From positions 1-64,000 of the forward strand of contig JAVXHY010000010.1 in the NCBI GenBank assembly GCA_036656615.1: 64,000 nt of DNA, read 5' to 3'. The notes beneath the pieces were generated by a model that saw nothing but the letters and a program-made list of their open reading frames with translations, did no database searches and was not told the origin of the DNA. Numbering within the stretch: the first letter of the stretch is position 1; each line of letters starts with the position of its first letter. Both the position numbers and the translations under genes were made by a program. This DNA comes from CAUPWF01 sp036656615 (GTDB lineage: Bacteria > Bacillota > Clostridia > Lachnospirales > Lachnospiraceae). Of the stretch, positions 45,038-54,078 are shown piece after piece.

Positions 45038-46630
45038 CTAAGAACGTCCAAATTCCGATAATAGCAATCCATCATTTCGATCAAGGGTCATTTTAATACT
45101 CCAATTATGAACAAATAATAACAAAGGTCGATCTTTTAAATCTTTTATTTTTTTCATATCAGAAGTTCCTACAATTTTATCTAAGTTTACATCTTCGTTT
45201 TCAATCCATCGAATATGTTCAAATGGCAATTGGTCCATTCTGATTTCCACGTTGTATTCATTTTCCAAGCGGTACTTTAACACATCAAATTGAAGGGTTC
45301 CGACTACTCCTACAATTATTTCCTCCATTCCCGTATTATATTCCTGAAAAATCTGAATGGCACCTTCCTGTGCAATTTGATTAATTCCCTTAATAAATTG
45401 CTTGCGTTTCATAGTGTCTACTTGCCTAATTCGTGCAAAATGCTCTGGTGCAAAGGTAGGGATCCCTTCATAGCAAAACTTTTTAGGCGCATTTGTAAGG
45501 GTATCACCAATAGAAAACATTCCGGGGTCAAATACTCCGATAATATCTCCACCATAAGCACTTTCAATTATTTTGCGTTCGCTTGCCACCATTTGTTGTG
45601 GCTGGGATAACCTTATTTTTTTGCCGCCCTGCATATGATATACTTCCATACCTGCTTCAAATTCACCAGTACATATTCTCATAAATGCAATTCGATCTCG
45701 ATGTGCTTTGTTCATGTTTGCCTGTATTTTAAATACAAAGGCAGAAAATTCTGATGTAATAGTGGGATCAATTGCTCCAATATCTGTTTGTCTGGGTCTA
45801 GGTGCAGATGTCATCATAAGAAAATGTTGTAAAAAGGTCTCTATACCAAAGTTAGTAAGTGCAGAACCAAAAAACACTGGAGATAGGGCACCATTATTTA
45901 CCATCTCCTGATCAAAGGCAGCACTTGCCCCATCTAAAAGTTCGATTTCTTCCATTAATTTATTTTTAGCATCTGTATGAATTAATGTTTCTGTAATTGC
46001 ATCGGTTAATGCAACTTTTTGCACTGCTCCAGCAGTCGTTCCCTTATTTGTATTAGAAAACAACTCTACTTCCTGATTCTTCCGATCATATACACCTTGA
46101 AAAGATTTGCCAGAGCCAATTGGCCAATTGACTGGACAAGTGGCAATTCCTAGTTCCTTTTCTATATCATCTAATAGTTCAAATGTATCTTTTGCCTCCC
46201 GATCCATTTTATTAATAAATGTAAAAATAGGAATCTGGCGCATTACACATACTTTAAATAATTTTCTTGTCTGTGCTTCCACTCCCTTAGAAGCATCAAT
46301 TACCATTACTGCTGAATCAGCAGCCATTAAGGTTCGATAAGTGTCTTCTGAGAAATCTTGATGTCCCGGAGTATCTAAAATATTAATACAATATCCATCA
46401 TAGTTAAATTGCAATACAGAAGAGGTGACTGAGATACCTCTTTCTTTTTCAATTTCCATCCAATCAGATACAGCATGTTTCGCAGTTGCTTTTCCCTTCA
46501 CAGAACCGGCCTGATTAATCGCACCTCCATATAATAAAAACTTTTCTGTTAGAGTGGTTTTTCCGGCATCCGGATGAGAAATAATTGCAAAGGTTCTTCG
46601 TTTCTTAATTTCATTCGTTATATGTGACAT
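45038..46630 (-). CDS. prfC: Peptide chain release factor 3
   Basis: RF3 is the GTPase that removes RF1 and RF2 from the ribosome. The 530-residue protein has SHPDAGKTTLTEKFLLYGGA near residue 18, DTPGHQDFSEDTYRTL near 87 and NKMDREAKD near 140. GSALTNFGIETFLQHFL and the domain III motif VGVVGTLQFDVLKYRLENEY follow. It sits between spoIIIAH and the Asp23 gene, a place more often held by acetyl-CoA carboxylase or Asp23 genes. Confidence 0.96.
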   Translation of the reverse strand: MSHITNEIKKRRTFAIISHPDAGKTTLTEKFLLYGGAINQAGSVKGKATAKHAVSDWMEIEKERGISVTSSVLQFNYDGYCINILDTPGHQDFSEDTYRTLMAADSAVMVIDASKGVEAQTRKLFKVCVMRQIPIFTFINKMDREAKDTFELLDDIEKELGIATCPVNWPIGSGKSFQGVYDRKNQEVELFSNTNKGTTAGAVQKVALTDAITETLIHTDAKNKLMEEIELLDGASAAFDQEMVNNGALSPVFFGSALTNFGIETFLQHFLMMTSAPRPRQTDIGAIDPTITSEFSAFVFKIQANMNKAHRDRIAFMRICTGEFEAGMEVYHMQGGKKIRLSQPQQMVASERKIIESAYGGDIIGVFDPGMFSIGDTLTNAPKKFCYEGIPTFAPEHFARIRQVDTMKRKQFIKGINQIAQEGAIQIFQEYNTGMEEIIVGVVGTLQFDVLKYRLENEYNVEIRMDQLPFEHIRWIENEDVNLDKIVGTSDMKKIKDLKDRPLLLFVHNWSIKMTLDRNDGLLLSEFGRS

Positions 46631-46677
46631 TCTTTTCTCCTACTATCTACGACTTTTATCCTTATACATTATAGCAA

Positions 46678-47304
46678 CTATTTTCCTGTATGAATAGGTG
46701 TAATTACAATATTTTCCGGAGCAATTTCTGCTTTTCTTGATACAATATCCTCAATTTGTGCTCGATTGGCATCTGTAAGCTCAGAACTAGTAACAACAAT
46801 ATCGGCAGTATCCGTAGTCAGACTTACTACTGCTTCATGAAAGCCCTTGGATGCAAGTAGGGTTTCCACGGATACTTCTTTTTCGGATATGGCTGTCATG
46901 GATATCATTTGATTGATTGCATCCGCTTTCTGCTCGTTGCTAAGATTGGCATTATCTATAATTGTCTGCAATGTTTCTTTGTTTTTCGCGCGTACTTGTT
47001 CTCGGGATACTTTAGCTTCTGCAACTACGTTGCTAGCTTCAGCACTTGTAAGTATTGCTTCACCAGGAGTTCCTTCGGATTCCCTGTCTGCAACTTCTAA
47101 ATCATTGCTTTGGATTTCCCCAGACGTCTGCTCATCTTCCTGTGAAATATCCAGTAATTCTTTGTTTGCTAGGTTGCTGCTAACTGTTTTTTCTTCCTTT
47201 TTATCTCCAAAAATTTTACCGGAATAATTCAAATAACCAGCTACAGCAATCATAAGCGCTAATGTGGTAATGATCACCTGATTCTTTTTAAATATTTTCT
47301 TCAA
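46678..47304 (-). CDS. spoIIIAH: Stage III sporulation protein AH
   Basis: SpoIIIAH forms, with SpoIIQ, the mother-cell side of the channel between mother cell and forespore. The 208-residue protein has an N-terminal membrane anchor (about 10-27), an acidic linker and a C-terminal YscJ/FliF-like ring domain (about 115-205, SLTTDTADIVVTSSELTDAN). It is the last gene of the spoIIIA operon. Confidence 0.93.
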   Translation of the reverse strand: MKKIFKKNQVIITTLALMIAVAGYLNYSGKIFGDKKEEKTVSSNLANKELLDISQEDEQTSGEIQSNDLEVADRESEGTPGEAILTSAEASNVVAEAKVSREQVRAKNKETLQTIIDNANLSNEQKADAINQMISMTAISEKEVSVETLLASKGFHEAVVSLTTDTADIVVTSSELTDANRAQIEDIVSRKAEIAPENIVITPIHTGK

Positions 47305-47321
47305 TGTTGTTCCTCCTCTTT

Positions 47322-47846
47322 TTATGATTTCAACTTCATTATTTTAATTTTATGCGTGTCTACATTAAATAATGCTTGGATTGCTTCGGTTATGTTTTGA
47401 ATGGTTACTGCACTTCCACCACCTTGAGCAATTACCACAACACCAGCAATCTCAGGTGTGATCTCTTTACTAACATAGGGACTTTGTTCCCCACTATTAT
47501 TTTCTTCATATACGGTAGTCTGTTCTCGAGTATTTTCTCTTTGACTGATATCTTTTTCTATTATTTTTTCAGTAGAGGATTTTAAAGTAAGCATAACGGT
47601 TACGTCTCCAACACCCTCCACTTTACGTAATACCTGCTCTAGTTGAGTTTCTAAACTTGTCTGGTAAGTTGCATTTGTGTATTCCAAGGATTCTATATGA
47701 TTACTTTTCTTTTCTTTTTTTACATTATGTTTGCCAGCAGGTATGGCAATTACAACTAAGAGCATCCCAACAAGTAGCAATACAATTAATTGATTTTTAT
47801 TGGGTTGTTTGAAATTCTTCCAAATGTTGCTCTGGAATATAGTCAC
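47322..47846 (-). CDS. spoIIIAG: Stage III sporulation protein AG
   Basis: SpoIIIAG forms a large ring in the feeding-tube channel. The 174-residue protein has a membrane anchor (about 19-36) and the ring-building domain starting LETQLEQVLRKVEGVGDVTV near residue 62 and ending AGVVVIAQGGGSAVTIQNI. It starts at a GTG with AAGGAG 9 nt upstream; this site and the first 50 bases lie inside spoIIIAF. Confidence 0.92.
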   Translation of the reverse strand: MTIFQSNIWKNFKQPNKNQLIVLLLVGMLLVVIAIPAGKHNVKKEKKSNHIESLEYTNATYQTSLETQLEQVLRKVEGVGDVTVMLTLKSSTEKIIEKDISQRENTREQTTVYEENNSGEQSPYVSKEITPEIAGVVVIAQGGGSAVTIQNITEAIQALFNVDTHKIKIMKLKS

Positions 47847-48114
47847 AGATATTCACTCCTTCCAAATATGCAGTGGTACTTTGTATTTTTTGCAATTCCT
47901 GCTGAAATTTTACATTGTGATTAAGATTAGAAAATGAATGCTCCATGCCAAATACTTTCAAAATAGGTGTTGTTAATAGTAAAATTAATAAAAGCCCTGT
48001 AAAAAATCGAACATACTTTTTGTAATTTGTATTTGGAATTACTTGTATGACGGCTGTTGTAAGCACTAGATAAAAGGCCAAATTTTCTACCCACTCATAG
48101 ATATATGTAAACAT
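47797..48114 (-). CDS. spoIIIAF: Stage III sporulation protein AF
   Basis: A 105-residue protein with two membrane helices (about 8-27 and 36-55, YVRFFTGLLLILLLTTPIL) and a short helical tail. It is about half the length of B. subtilis SpoIIIAF (about 206 residues), lacking the large C-terminal soluble part. No frameshift explains this: the end overlaps the spoIIIAG start by 50 bp. The short form may be normal in this lineage. Confidence 0.85.
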   Translation of the reverse strand: MFTYIYEWVENLAFYLVLTTAVIQVIPNTNYKKYVRFFTGLLLILLLTTPILKVFGMEHSFSNLNHNVKFQQELQKIQSTTAYLEGVNICDYIPEQHLEEFQTTQ

Positions 48115-48125
48115 TGTTTCCTCCT

Positions 48126-49271
48126 TTACGTTGTAGTAGCAGTTACCACGGCAATTGTTAGTAAAAATAATACACCAACGGTAAATATAACTCGAAGTAA
48201 TAACTGATATCCATCTCCCACACTGCTGATACAGCTTACAATTCGTTGATCAGAAATAGGTTGTATGACTGCAGCAATTAACTTATATAATAAAGTCATA
48301 ATTGCCATCTGTGTCAGGGGAATCATACAAATGAATATGCATATCATTGCACCTGAAACACCAATTCCATTTTTAACTAATATAGTTGTACCTAGTACGA
48401 CTTCTGTCATACCACCTAGAGCATCTCCAATTCCTGGTATGGCTTCGGCTGTTTTAGTTAAGGTGGTACGTTTTAGGGAATCAATGACTGGTGTGATCAA
48501 TCCTTGAATTACATTCAAACCAATTACACAGGTTAATAGACTTTTGAGAATCCATCCAATTAATAGATGTAGTAATTCGGAAAACTTCGATAAGTTATCT
48601 TCCAGTGAAAGATGGTTAATTACTTCCACCATAATATATACATGAATGAGAGGTAATAAAAAATTCAATATGACTAATTCAATCATAAAAATTAGAAATA
48701 ATACAATATTATAAAAGACAATTGCTGTACTTCCACCAGAGGAAATACCAACAGCAAGAAAATATGCAGGACTTAGAACTTCCATAAAAGTCAAAAGCTG
48801 GGTCAGCCCATCCCCCACACCCGCAATAACTACTCGAAAAGAATCTAGGCAAAGAGTAAGAATTAATAGATACAGAATATAAAAGCTCATTTCGGAAATT
48901 TGTTTATTTTGAAATACATTAGAAAAATTACTGACCACAGCAGCCATAATAGCTAGTATAATGATATGAGCTAAGTTCTTTCGATTATACTGAAATTCAT
49001 AAAAAATCTGATCGAATAGAAGTTGTCCAATGAGTTCTCCGGTTAGTTCTGTCTTGCCTGACAAAACGGATTTTACAATTCCTGTAAATTTCAATTTTTC
49101 CCTTGGAAAAATATCTTTTAATACGGAATCAATTTCTGATAATGCAAGTTTATCCAATAATTGCTCTTCTACGTTCTCTTGAACAAGCACCTTATCTTCG
49201 GGTAATTCTGAGGCAGTTATGGGGAGTACTTGTATCCAACATAATAGGATGATTATTATGATATTCTTCAT
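48126..49271 (-). CDS. spoIIIAE: Stage III sporulation protein AE
   Basis: SpoIIIAE is the large polytopic membrane protein of the SpoIIIA-SpoIIQ complex. The 381-residue protein starts with a signal-like segment (about 1-20), then has seven or more hydrophobic segments, with TKTAEAIPGIGDALGGMTEVVLG (near 275-297) as the family hallmark in pieces. It lies 11 bp upstream of spoIIIAF. Confidence 0.94.
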   Translation of the reverse strand: MKNIIIIILLCWIQVLPITASELPEDKVLVQENVEEQLLDKLALSEIDSVLKDIFPREKLKFTGIVKSVLSGKTELTGELIGQLLFDQIFYEFQYNRKNLAHIIILAIMAAVVSNFSNVFQNKQISEMSFYILYLLILTLCLDSFRVVIAGVGDGLTQLLTFMEVLSPAYFLAVGISSGGSTAIVFYNIVLFLIFMIELVILNFLLPLIHVYIMVEVINHLSLEDNLSKFSELLHLLIGWILKSLLTCVIGLNVIQGLITPVIDSLKRTTLTKTAEAIPGIGDALGGMTEVVLGTTILVKNGIGVSGAMICIFICMIPLTQMAIMTLLYKLIAAVIQPISDQRIVSCISSVGDGYQLLLRVIFTVGVLFLLTIAVVTATTT

Positions 49272-49286
49272 GTTTTACTCCAATTA

Positions 49287-49673
49287 TCAGGATAGAAATT
49301 GTTGAATAGTTTCCAGTAATGTTATTAGAATGGGCATACTAAGTGCTAATATACTGAGCTTGCCAAATACTTCGATTTGAGAGGCAATTGCTTGATATCC
49401 AGCATCTTTGCATATGCTAGAGGAAAATTCAGCAATATAAGTAATACCAATCATTTTAATCAAAGTTTCAATATAGACGATATCCATAGAAAGGTATGTA
49501 CGGATTGTTTCTATAGCAGCTATAATGTCTGCTAGCCTATTTAAGATACAGACAAACACAAATAAACTAATGACTGCACTGATGTAAATACTATATTCGG
49601 ATTTTCCCCCTTTAAACTGTATGGCAAGTAAAGTACCTGCAATGCCAACAATTCCTACCTGTATCATTGTCAT
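49287..49673 (-). CDS. spoIIIAD: Stage III sporulation protein AD
   Basis: A 128-residue membrane protein with four hydrophobic segments and the family region MIGITYIAEFSSSICKDAGY near residue 73. It sits 15 bp upstream of spoIIIAE and 11 bp after spoIIIAC. Confidence 0.93.
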   Translation of the reverse strand: MTMIQVGIVGIAGTLLAIQFKGGKSEYSIYISAVISLFVFVCILNRLADIIAAIETIRTYLSMDIVYIETLIKMIGITYIAEFSSSICKDAGYQAIASQIEVFGKLSILALSMPILITLLETIQQFLS

Positions 49674-49684
49674 TTACTCACATC

Positions 49685-49879
49685 CTATAATGAAAATAAT
49701 TGTTCGATTGTATTAAATAGTTCATATATATAAGGCAAAATCCAAAATAAAACTAATAATAGTCCTGCAAGACTGGTTAAGAAGGCATGTTCCTCCCGAC
49801 CACTGTGCTTGAGTACCTGACCTAATACAGAGACCAGAATCCCAACAGCCGCAATTTTAAAAATCAGATTAACACTCAT
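49685..49879 (-). CDS. spoIIIAC: Stage III sporulation protein AC
   Basis: A 64-residue protein with two membrane helices separated by the conserved LGQVLKHSGREEHAFLT (residues about 19-35). Length and motif are standard for SpoIIIAC, which resembles the AD family. Confidence 0.94.
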   Translation of the reverse strand: MSVNLIFKIAAVGILVSVLGQVLKHSGREEHAFLTSLAGLLLVLFWILPYIYELFNTIEQLFSL

Positions 49880-49913
49880 TGATTCCTCCCTGTCTCAAAT
49901 AAATAAGTATCTT

Positions 49914-50432
49914 TTACATAAGAATAATTGCAATGAAAATTCCTCCCATCACACCAAGATAATTGCTTAATCGTTTTTTAGAAGGTATTTCTTCTCTTAC
50001 TTTTTGCAGTTGTCTATCTAATTGTTCCATATATAAGTCCAAAGTAGCCAGCTGCATCTCTTGATCCAGGCATCCCATAAGATTGCCTAACATTTTTAAT
50101 TCTCCAATGTCTTTTTTATTTAGAAAAGACAAGGATAGATTTTGATCAATGGAAGTATTCCATACGGATACAAAAGAACTGGCAGATCTTTTGTCCAATT
50201 GTAATTTCAAAGAATGTAGCCATTTTTTATAAGGTTCTTGGCATTTCATGGATAGATGTCCAAAAATCTCACCTAAGGGTGCTTTTGTATATTTTATTTC
50301 ACCGCGAATCATTAAAATAATATGTTTTAAATTTTGCAGTTCTTCCATATGTTTTTGCATTTCCAAAGCAACAGTTCAGCCAATACCTGAACTAGCCGCA
50401 ATAATTAAGATACTTCCCATAAGCTTGAGCAT
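49914..50432 (-). pseudogene. spoIIIAB: spoIIIAB interrupted by an in-frame TGA
   Basis: Read from the ATG at 50432 (GAGGAAG upstream), the frame gives MLKLMGSILIIAASSGIG, then TGA at 50376-50378, then TVALEMQKHMEELQNLK and a normal SpoIIIAB body to 49914, 172 codons in all. The stop falls in the N-terminal membrane helix, where a TGG Trp would need one base change. Downstream restart is possible at TTG 50366 or ATG 50360 but would lose the membrane anchor. SpoIIIAB is needed for sporulation in B. subtilis. TGA is a normal stop in this window (tlyA, the RpiR gene). A sequencing error cannot be excluded. Confidence 0.85.
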
Positions 50433-51391
50433 AATTTACTTCCTCGTTCATCATAGATTCCTTCGATTTCTCCGACTTGTTTCTGATGACTTAATACAAC
50501 ATAGCGTTCAAACCTTCGTTCTTTGATTAGTTGTTCAAAAATAGGCTTTTTGCGGATTTCTTCCATGGACTCACCGTGAATGGTGGCTAACATTTTACAG
50601 CCACAAAGCATAGCATATTCAATAGCATGTACATCTTGAGCACTGCCAATTTCATCCACTGCAATTACTTGAGGAGACATAGAACGTATGAGCATCAGCA
50701 TTCCCTCCACTTTTGGGCAACAATCTAAAATATCAGTTCGCATGCCTAATTGATTTTGTGGAATACCAAGGTAACAGCCACCGATTTCTGAACGCTCATC
50801 TACTACACCAACAGATCCACTGTTGATCCATTCGTTCCCATTTGAAATAATACGAATTAAATCCCTTAAAAGAGTTGTTTTACCACATCTTGGCGGTGAA
50901 ATAATGAGAGTATGACATATTTGTTTGTTTACTGTAATATAAGGAATGATTGATTCACCACAGCCTATAATTTCATGAGATACCCGGATATTAATAGAGG
51001 ATATATACTTCAAGTTTTTTACCTTCTTATCTTCCATTATTGTTTTGCCTGTTAATCCAACTCGATGTCCGCCTTCAATAGTAATATAACCTTGACACAT
51101 TTCATATTCATAAGCATAAAGAGAATAATTACTTATATATTCCAAAGTTTCTTGTACCTCCTCTTTACTTACGATATGTCTGGAAGTATTTAAAAGGAGC
51201 GGAAGATATTCTTTACCCTTATAAATCATAACCAAAGGCTGCTGTATTCGAAGCCGGATTTCTTGTAAATACATAAAATCTATTGACTTTCTTTCAATTG
51301 TTTCCCGTATTGTAGCTGCAAGAACTTGAAGCACCTGTTCTTTTTTTCTCTGATTTTGTAGGAGCGCTATATGTTGTATTCCAGTTCTCAT
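50405..51391 (-). CDS. spoIIIAA: Stage III sporulation protein AA (ATPase)
   Basis: SpoIIIAA is the secretion-type ATPase of the spoIIIA machine. The 328-residue protein has Walker A SPPRCGKTTLLRDLIRI near residue 165, VVDERSEIGG near 198 and Walker B VIAVDEIGSAQD near 242, with ATIHG soon after. It is the first gene of the operon and overlaps the start of spoIIIAB by 28 bp. Confidence 0.95.
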   Translation of the reverse strand: MRTGIQHIALLQNQRKKEQVLQVLAATIRETIERKSIDFMYLQEIRLRIQQPLVMIYKGKEYLPLLLNTSRHIVSKEEVQETLEYISNYSLYAYEYEMCQGYITIEGGHRVGLTGKTIMEDKKVKNLKYISSINIRVSHEIIGCGESIIPYITVNKQICHTLIISPPRCGKTTLLRDLIRIISNGNEWINSGSVGVVDERSEIGGCYLGIPQNQLGMRTDILDCCPKVEGMLMLIRSMSPQVIAVDEIGSAQDVHAIEYAMLCGCKMLATIHGESMEEIRKKPIFEQLIKERRFERYVVLSHQKQVGEIEGIYDERGSKLCSSLWEVS

Positions 51392-51411
51392 TGTTGTCCA
51401 CCTCTTTAAAC

Positions 51412-51419
51412 AATATATG
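51412..51419 (-). promoter_or_regulatory. Candidate sigma-E -10 element of spoIIIA
   Basis: CATATATT fits the sigma-E -10 pattern CATAnnnT and lies about 21 bp before the spoIIIAA start. A clear -35 element was not seen. Sigma-E control of spoIIIA is established in B. subtilis. Confidence 0.35.
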
Positions 51420-51453
51420 AAGACAGAAGAAATTTAGTACTAATTTAGAAAAG

Positions 51454-51504
51454 AAAAGAGACAAGATTTACTCACAATATCTGTCAGTAAACCTTGTCTC
51501 TTTT
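51454..51504 (-). terminator. Terminator of pnp
   Basis: A long stem (AAAAGAGACAAG paired with CTTGTCTCTTTT, plus a second pairing block TTTACT/AGTAAA) followed by T residues on the minus strand, 16 bp after the pnp stop codon. Confidence 0.85.
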
Positions 51505-51519
51505 ATAATTTTTATATGA

Positions 51520-53607
51520 TTACTTTTCTACATCCTTCATACTGAAGCTGATTCTACCCATTTTATCTTTGCCAAGACATACAACTTTTACCTTGTCTCC
51601 AATGGTAAGGACATCTTCTACACGATTGATTCGTTCCTTAGAAATCTTGGAAATATGAATCATGCCTTCTTTTCCAGGTGCGAATTCTACAAAGGCACCA
51701 AATTCTTTAATGCTAATTACAGTACCTTCTAATTCCTGACCTGCAACAAAATCAGTAGTAATAATTTCAATCATTCTCATAGCATTATCCATATGTTCAG
51801 AATCAACACCACAAATTGATATTGCACCATCATCTGTTATATCAATTTTTACACCAGTTAATTCAATGATGGTATTGATGGTTTTTCCTCTTTGACCAAC
51901 TACTTCTCCAATTTTCGCAGGATCAATATGCATTTGTATAATCTTTGGTGCATATTTTCCTACTTCAGCTCTTGGAATAGAAATTGCTTTATTCATAACT
52001 TCATCTAAGATGAATGTTCTTGCTTTTTTTGTACAGGCAATTGCTTCCTCAATCATTGGTCTAGTTAATCCATGAATTTTAATATCCATTTGGATAGCTG
52101 TAATGCCCTTGTGAGTTCCTGCAACCTTGAAATCCATATCTCCAAAGAAGTCTTCTAATCCTTGGATATCTGTTAATACTAAATAATCACTATCTGAATT
52201 ACCAGTAACTAAACCTGCTGATATACCGGCAACTGCTGCTTTAATTGGTACACCGGCAGCCATAAGAGAAAGGCTGGAAGCACAAACACTTGCTTGCGAG
52301 GTTGAACCATTGGATTCAAAAGTCTCTGATACAGTACGGATTGCATATGGGAATTCGGATTCTGAAGGTAGTACTGGTATCAATGCTTTTTCAGCTAAAG
52401 CACCGTGACCAATTTCACGACGTCCAGGTCCTCTGGATGGTCTGGTTTCGCCTACAGAATAGGATGGGAAATTGTAGTGATGCATATATCTTTTTGAAGT
52501 CTCTGCTTCATCCAAACCATCCACTCTTTGTGCTTCTGACAAAGGAGCTAAGGTTGTAATTGTACAGATCTGTGTCTGTCCACGTGTAAACATGGCAGAA
52601 CCATGTACTCTTGGAATAATATCTGTTTCTGCTGCTAAAGGTCTAATCTGATCAATGGCTCTTCCATCTGGACGTTTGTGATCTTTTAAAATCATCTTTC
52701 GTACCGTCTTTTTTTGATATTGATATAAAGCCTCACCAAGAACAGCAAGCCAGTCTTCTTTTTCTGCAAATGCAGCTTCTAGTTTTTCCTTGATGGCACG
52801 GATGTTTTCTTCTCGAACTTGTTTTTCATCTGTAAAGACAGCTTTTTCCATTTCAGCAGGGGTAATAATTTCTTTCATTGCTGTAAATAATTCTTCTGGA
52901 ACGGAACAACTGATATAGCTATGTTTTTCTTTCCCACATTCTTCAACAATCGTATCAATAAATTCTATGACTTTTTTATTCAAATCGTGGGCAGCAAAAA
53001 TGGCTTCCAGCATTTTTGCTTCGCTTACTTCCTTCGCACCCGCTTCAATCATAATTACCTTATCTCTAGTAGATGCAACCGTTAATTCCATTTCAGAAAC
53101 TGCTTTTTCTTCTGCTGTTGGATTAAAGACAAATTGACCTGCTATTAAACCAACTTGTGTAGTAGAAGTAGGTCCATCGAAAGGAATGTCTGAGATTGCA
53201 GTTGCAATTGCTGCACCTAGCATTGCAGTTAATTCAGGGCTACAATCTTGATCTACAGATAACACTAAGTTCTCTAAAGTAACATCATTGCGATAGTCCT
53301 TTGGAAAGAGAGGTCTCATAGGTCGATCTATAACGCGACAAGTTAATACTGCATTTTCAGATGCTTTTCCTTCTCTTTTGTTAAATCCGCCTGGAATTTT
53401 ACCAACTGCATATAACTTTTCGTTATATTCTACACTAAGAGGGAAGAAATCAATGCCCTCCCGTGGTTTTTCTGAAGCAGTTGCTGTAGATAATACGACT
53501 GTATCACCGTAATGCATAAATGCTGCTCCATTTGCCTGTGCGGCAACCCTTCCGATGTCAACGCGTAATGTTCTTCCTGCTAATTCCATTTCAAATTTCT
53601 TATACAT
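51520..53607 (-). CDS. pnp: Polynucleotide phosphorylase
   Basis: A phosphorolytic 3'-5' exoribonuclease. The 695-residue protein has two RNase PH domains (about 1-210 and 310-540, with FPKDYRNDVTLENLVLSVD and GRREIGHGALAEKAL), a KH domain (KIGEVVGQRGKTINTIIE near 560) and a C-terminal S1 domain (ISIKEFGAFVEFAPGKEGMI near 632). Gene order rpsO-pnp is conserved across bacteria. It ends at a strong terminator that separates it from spoIIIAA. Confidence 0.97.
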   Translation of the reverse strand: MYKKFEMELAGRTLRVDIGRVAAQANGAAFMHYGDTVVLSTATASEKPREGIDFFPLSVEYNEKLYAVGKIPGGFNKREGKASENAVLTCRVIDRPMRPLFPKDYRNDVTLENLVLSVDQDCSPELTAMLGAAIATAISDIPFDGPTSTTQVGLIAGQFVFNPTAEEKAVSEMELTVASTRDKVIMIEAGAKEVSEAKMLEAIFAAHDLNKKVIEFIDTIVEECGKEKHSYISCSVPEELFTAMKEIITPAEMEKAVFTDEKQVREENIRAIKEKLEAAFAEKEDWLAVLGEALYQYQKKTVRKMILKDHKRPDGRAIDQIRPLAAETDIIPRVHGSAMFTRGQTQICTITTLAPLSEAQRVDGLDEAETSKRYMHHYNFPSYSVGETRPSRGPGRREIGHGALAEKALIPVLPSESEFPYAIRTVSETFESNGSTSQASVCASSLSLMAAGVPIKAAVAGISAGLVTGNSDSDYLVLTDIQGLEDFFGDMDFKVAGTHKGITAIQMDIKIHGLTRPMIEEAIACTKKARTFILDEVMNKAISIPRAEVGKYAPKIIQMHIDPAKIGEVVGQRGKTINTIIELTGVKIDITDDGAISICGVDSEHMDNAMRMIEIITTDFVAGQELEGTVISIKEFGAFVEFAPGKEGMIHISKISKERINRVEDVLTIGDKVKVVCLGKDKMGRISFSMKDVEK

Positions 53608-53634
53608 GTTTTCTCCTCTTTCTGACAGAAATCC

Positions 53635-53694
53635 CCGAAACTACTGAAAAATACACTTTATTTTCATCCTAATTATACTTTTCAGTGGTCTCGG
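53635..53694 (-). promoter_or_regulatory. Long-range hairpin in the rpsO-pnp spacer
   Basis: CCGA and ACTGAAAA at one side pair with TTTTCAGT and TCGG at the other, with a small internal loop. The apical loop contains TATAAT (minus strand), so the hairpin could form only on read-through RNA from rpsO and not on RNA starting in the spacer. In enteric bacteria the pnp leader is a processing and autoregulation site. Confidence 0.4.
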
Positions 53695-53721
53695 TCCCTT
53701 ACTTTCTATCCTGTTTTCGCT

Positions 53722-53761
53722 AAAAAAGCGAGGCACGGCTAACTTTCCGTCCCTCACTTTT
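53722..53761 (-). terminator. Terminator of rpsO
   Basis: A stem of about 14 bp (GTGAGGGACGG paired with CCGTGCCTCGC, allowing wobble) then six T on the minus strand. Confidence 0.85.
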
Positions 53762-53771
53762 AAGTCTCATA

Positions 53772-54038
53772 TTATTTTCTGAGTCCTAGACGTTCAATTA
53801 AAGTACGATATCTTTCAATATCAGTTTTCTTTAAATAAGCAAGAAGACCTCTTCTTTGTCCTACCATCTTGAGTAATCCTCTTCTAGAATGGTGATCTTT
53901 AGCATGAACTCTAAAATGCTCTGTTAATTCATTGATTCTTGCTGTTAAAATAGCAATTTGAACTTCTGGTGATCCTGTATCTCCTTCTGTTCTGCCATAT
54001 TCAGCGATAATTGCTTGTTTCTTTTCCTTTGCTATCAT
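53772..54038 (-). CDS. rpsO: 30S ribosomal protein S15
   Basis: An 88-residue protein with the S15 core EGDTGSPEVQIAILTARINE near residue 18 and DHHSRRGLLKMVGQRRGLLA near 48, ending in IERLGLRK. S15 binds 16S rRNA early in 30S assembly and often controls its own mRNA. It has a promoter, a structured leader and a terminator of its own. Confidence 0.97.
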   Translation of the reverse strand: MIAKEKKQAIIAEYGRTEGDTGSPEVQIAILTARINELTEHFRVHAKDHHSRRGLLKMVGQRRGLLAYLKKTDIERYRTLIERLGLRK

Positions 54039-54078
54039 GGGTAAATCCTCCTCTTATTCTTTTAACCGCCTAGTATTA

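Noticed and set aside
50376..50378. TGA read as Trp (changed genetic code) to explain spoIIIAB
   Set aside because: tlyA and the RpiR gene end at TGA, and Trp elsewhere is coded by TGG, so TGA is a stop in this organism.
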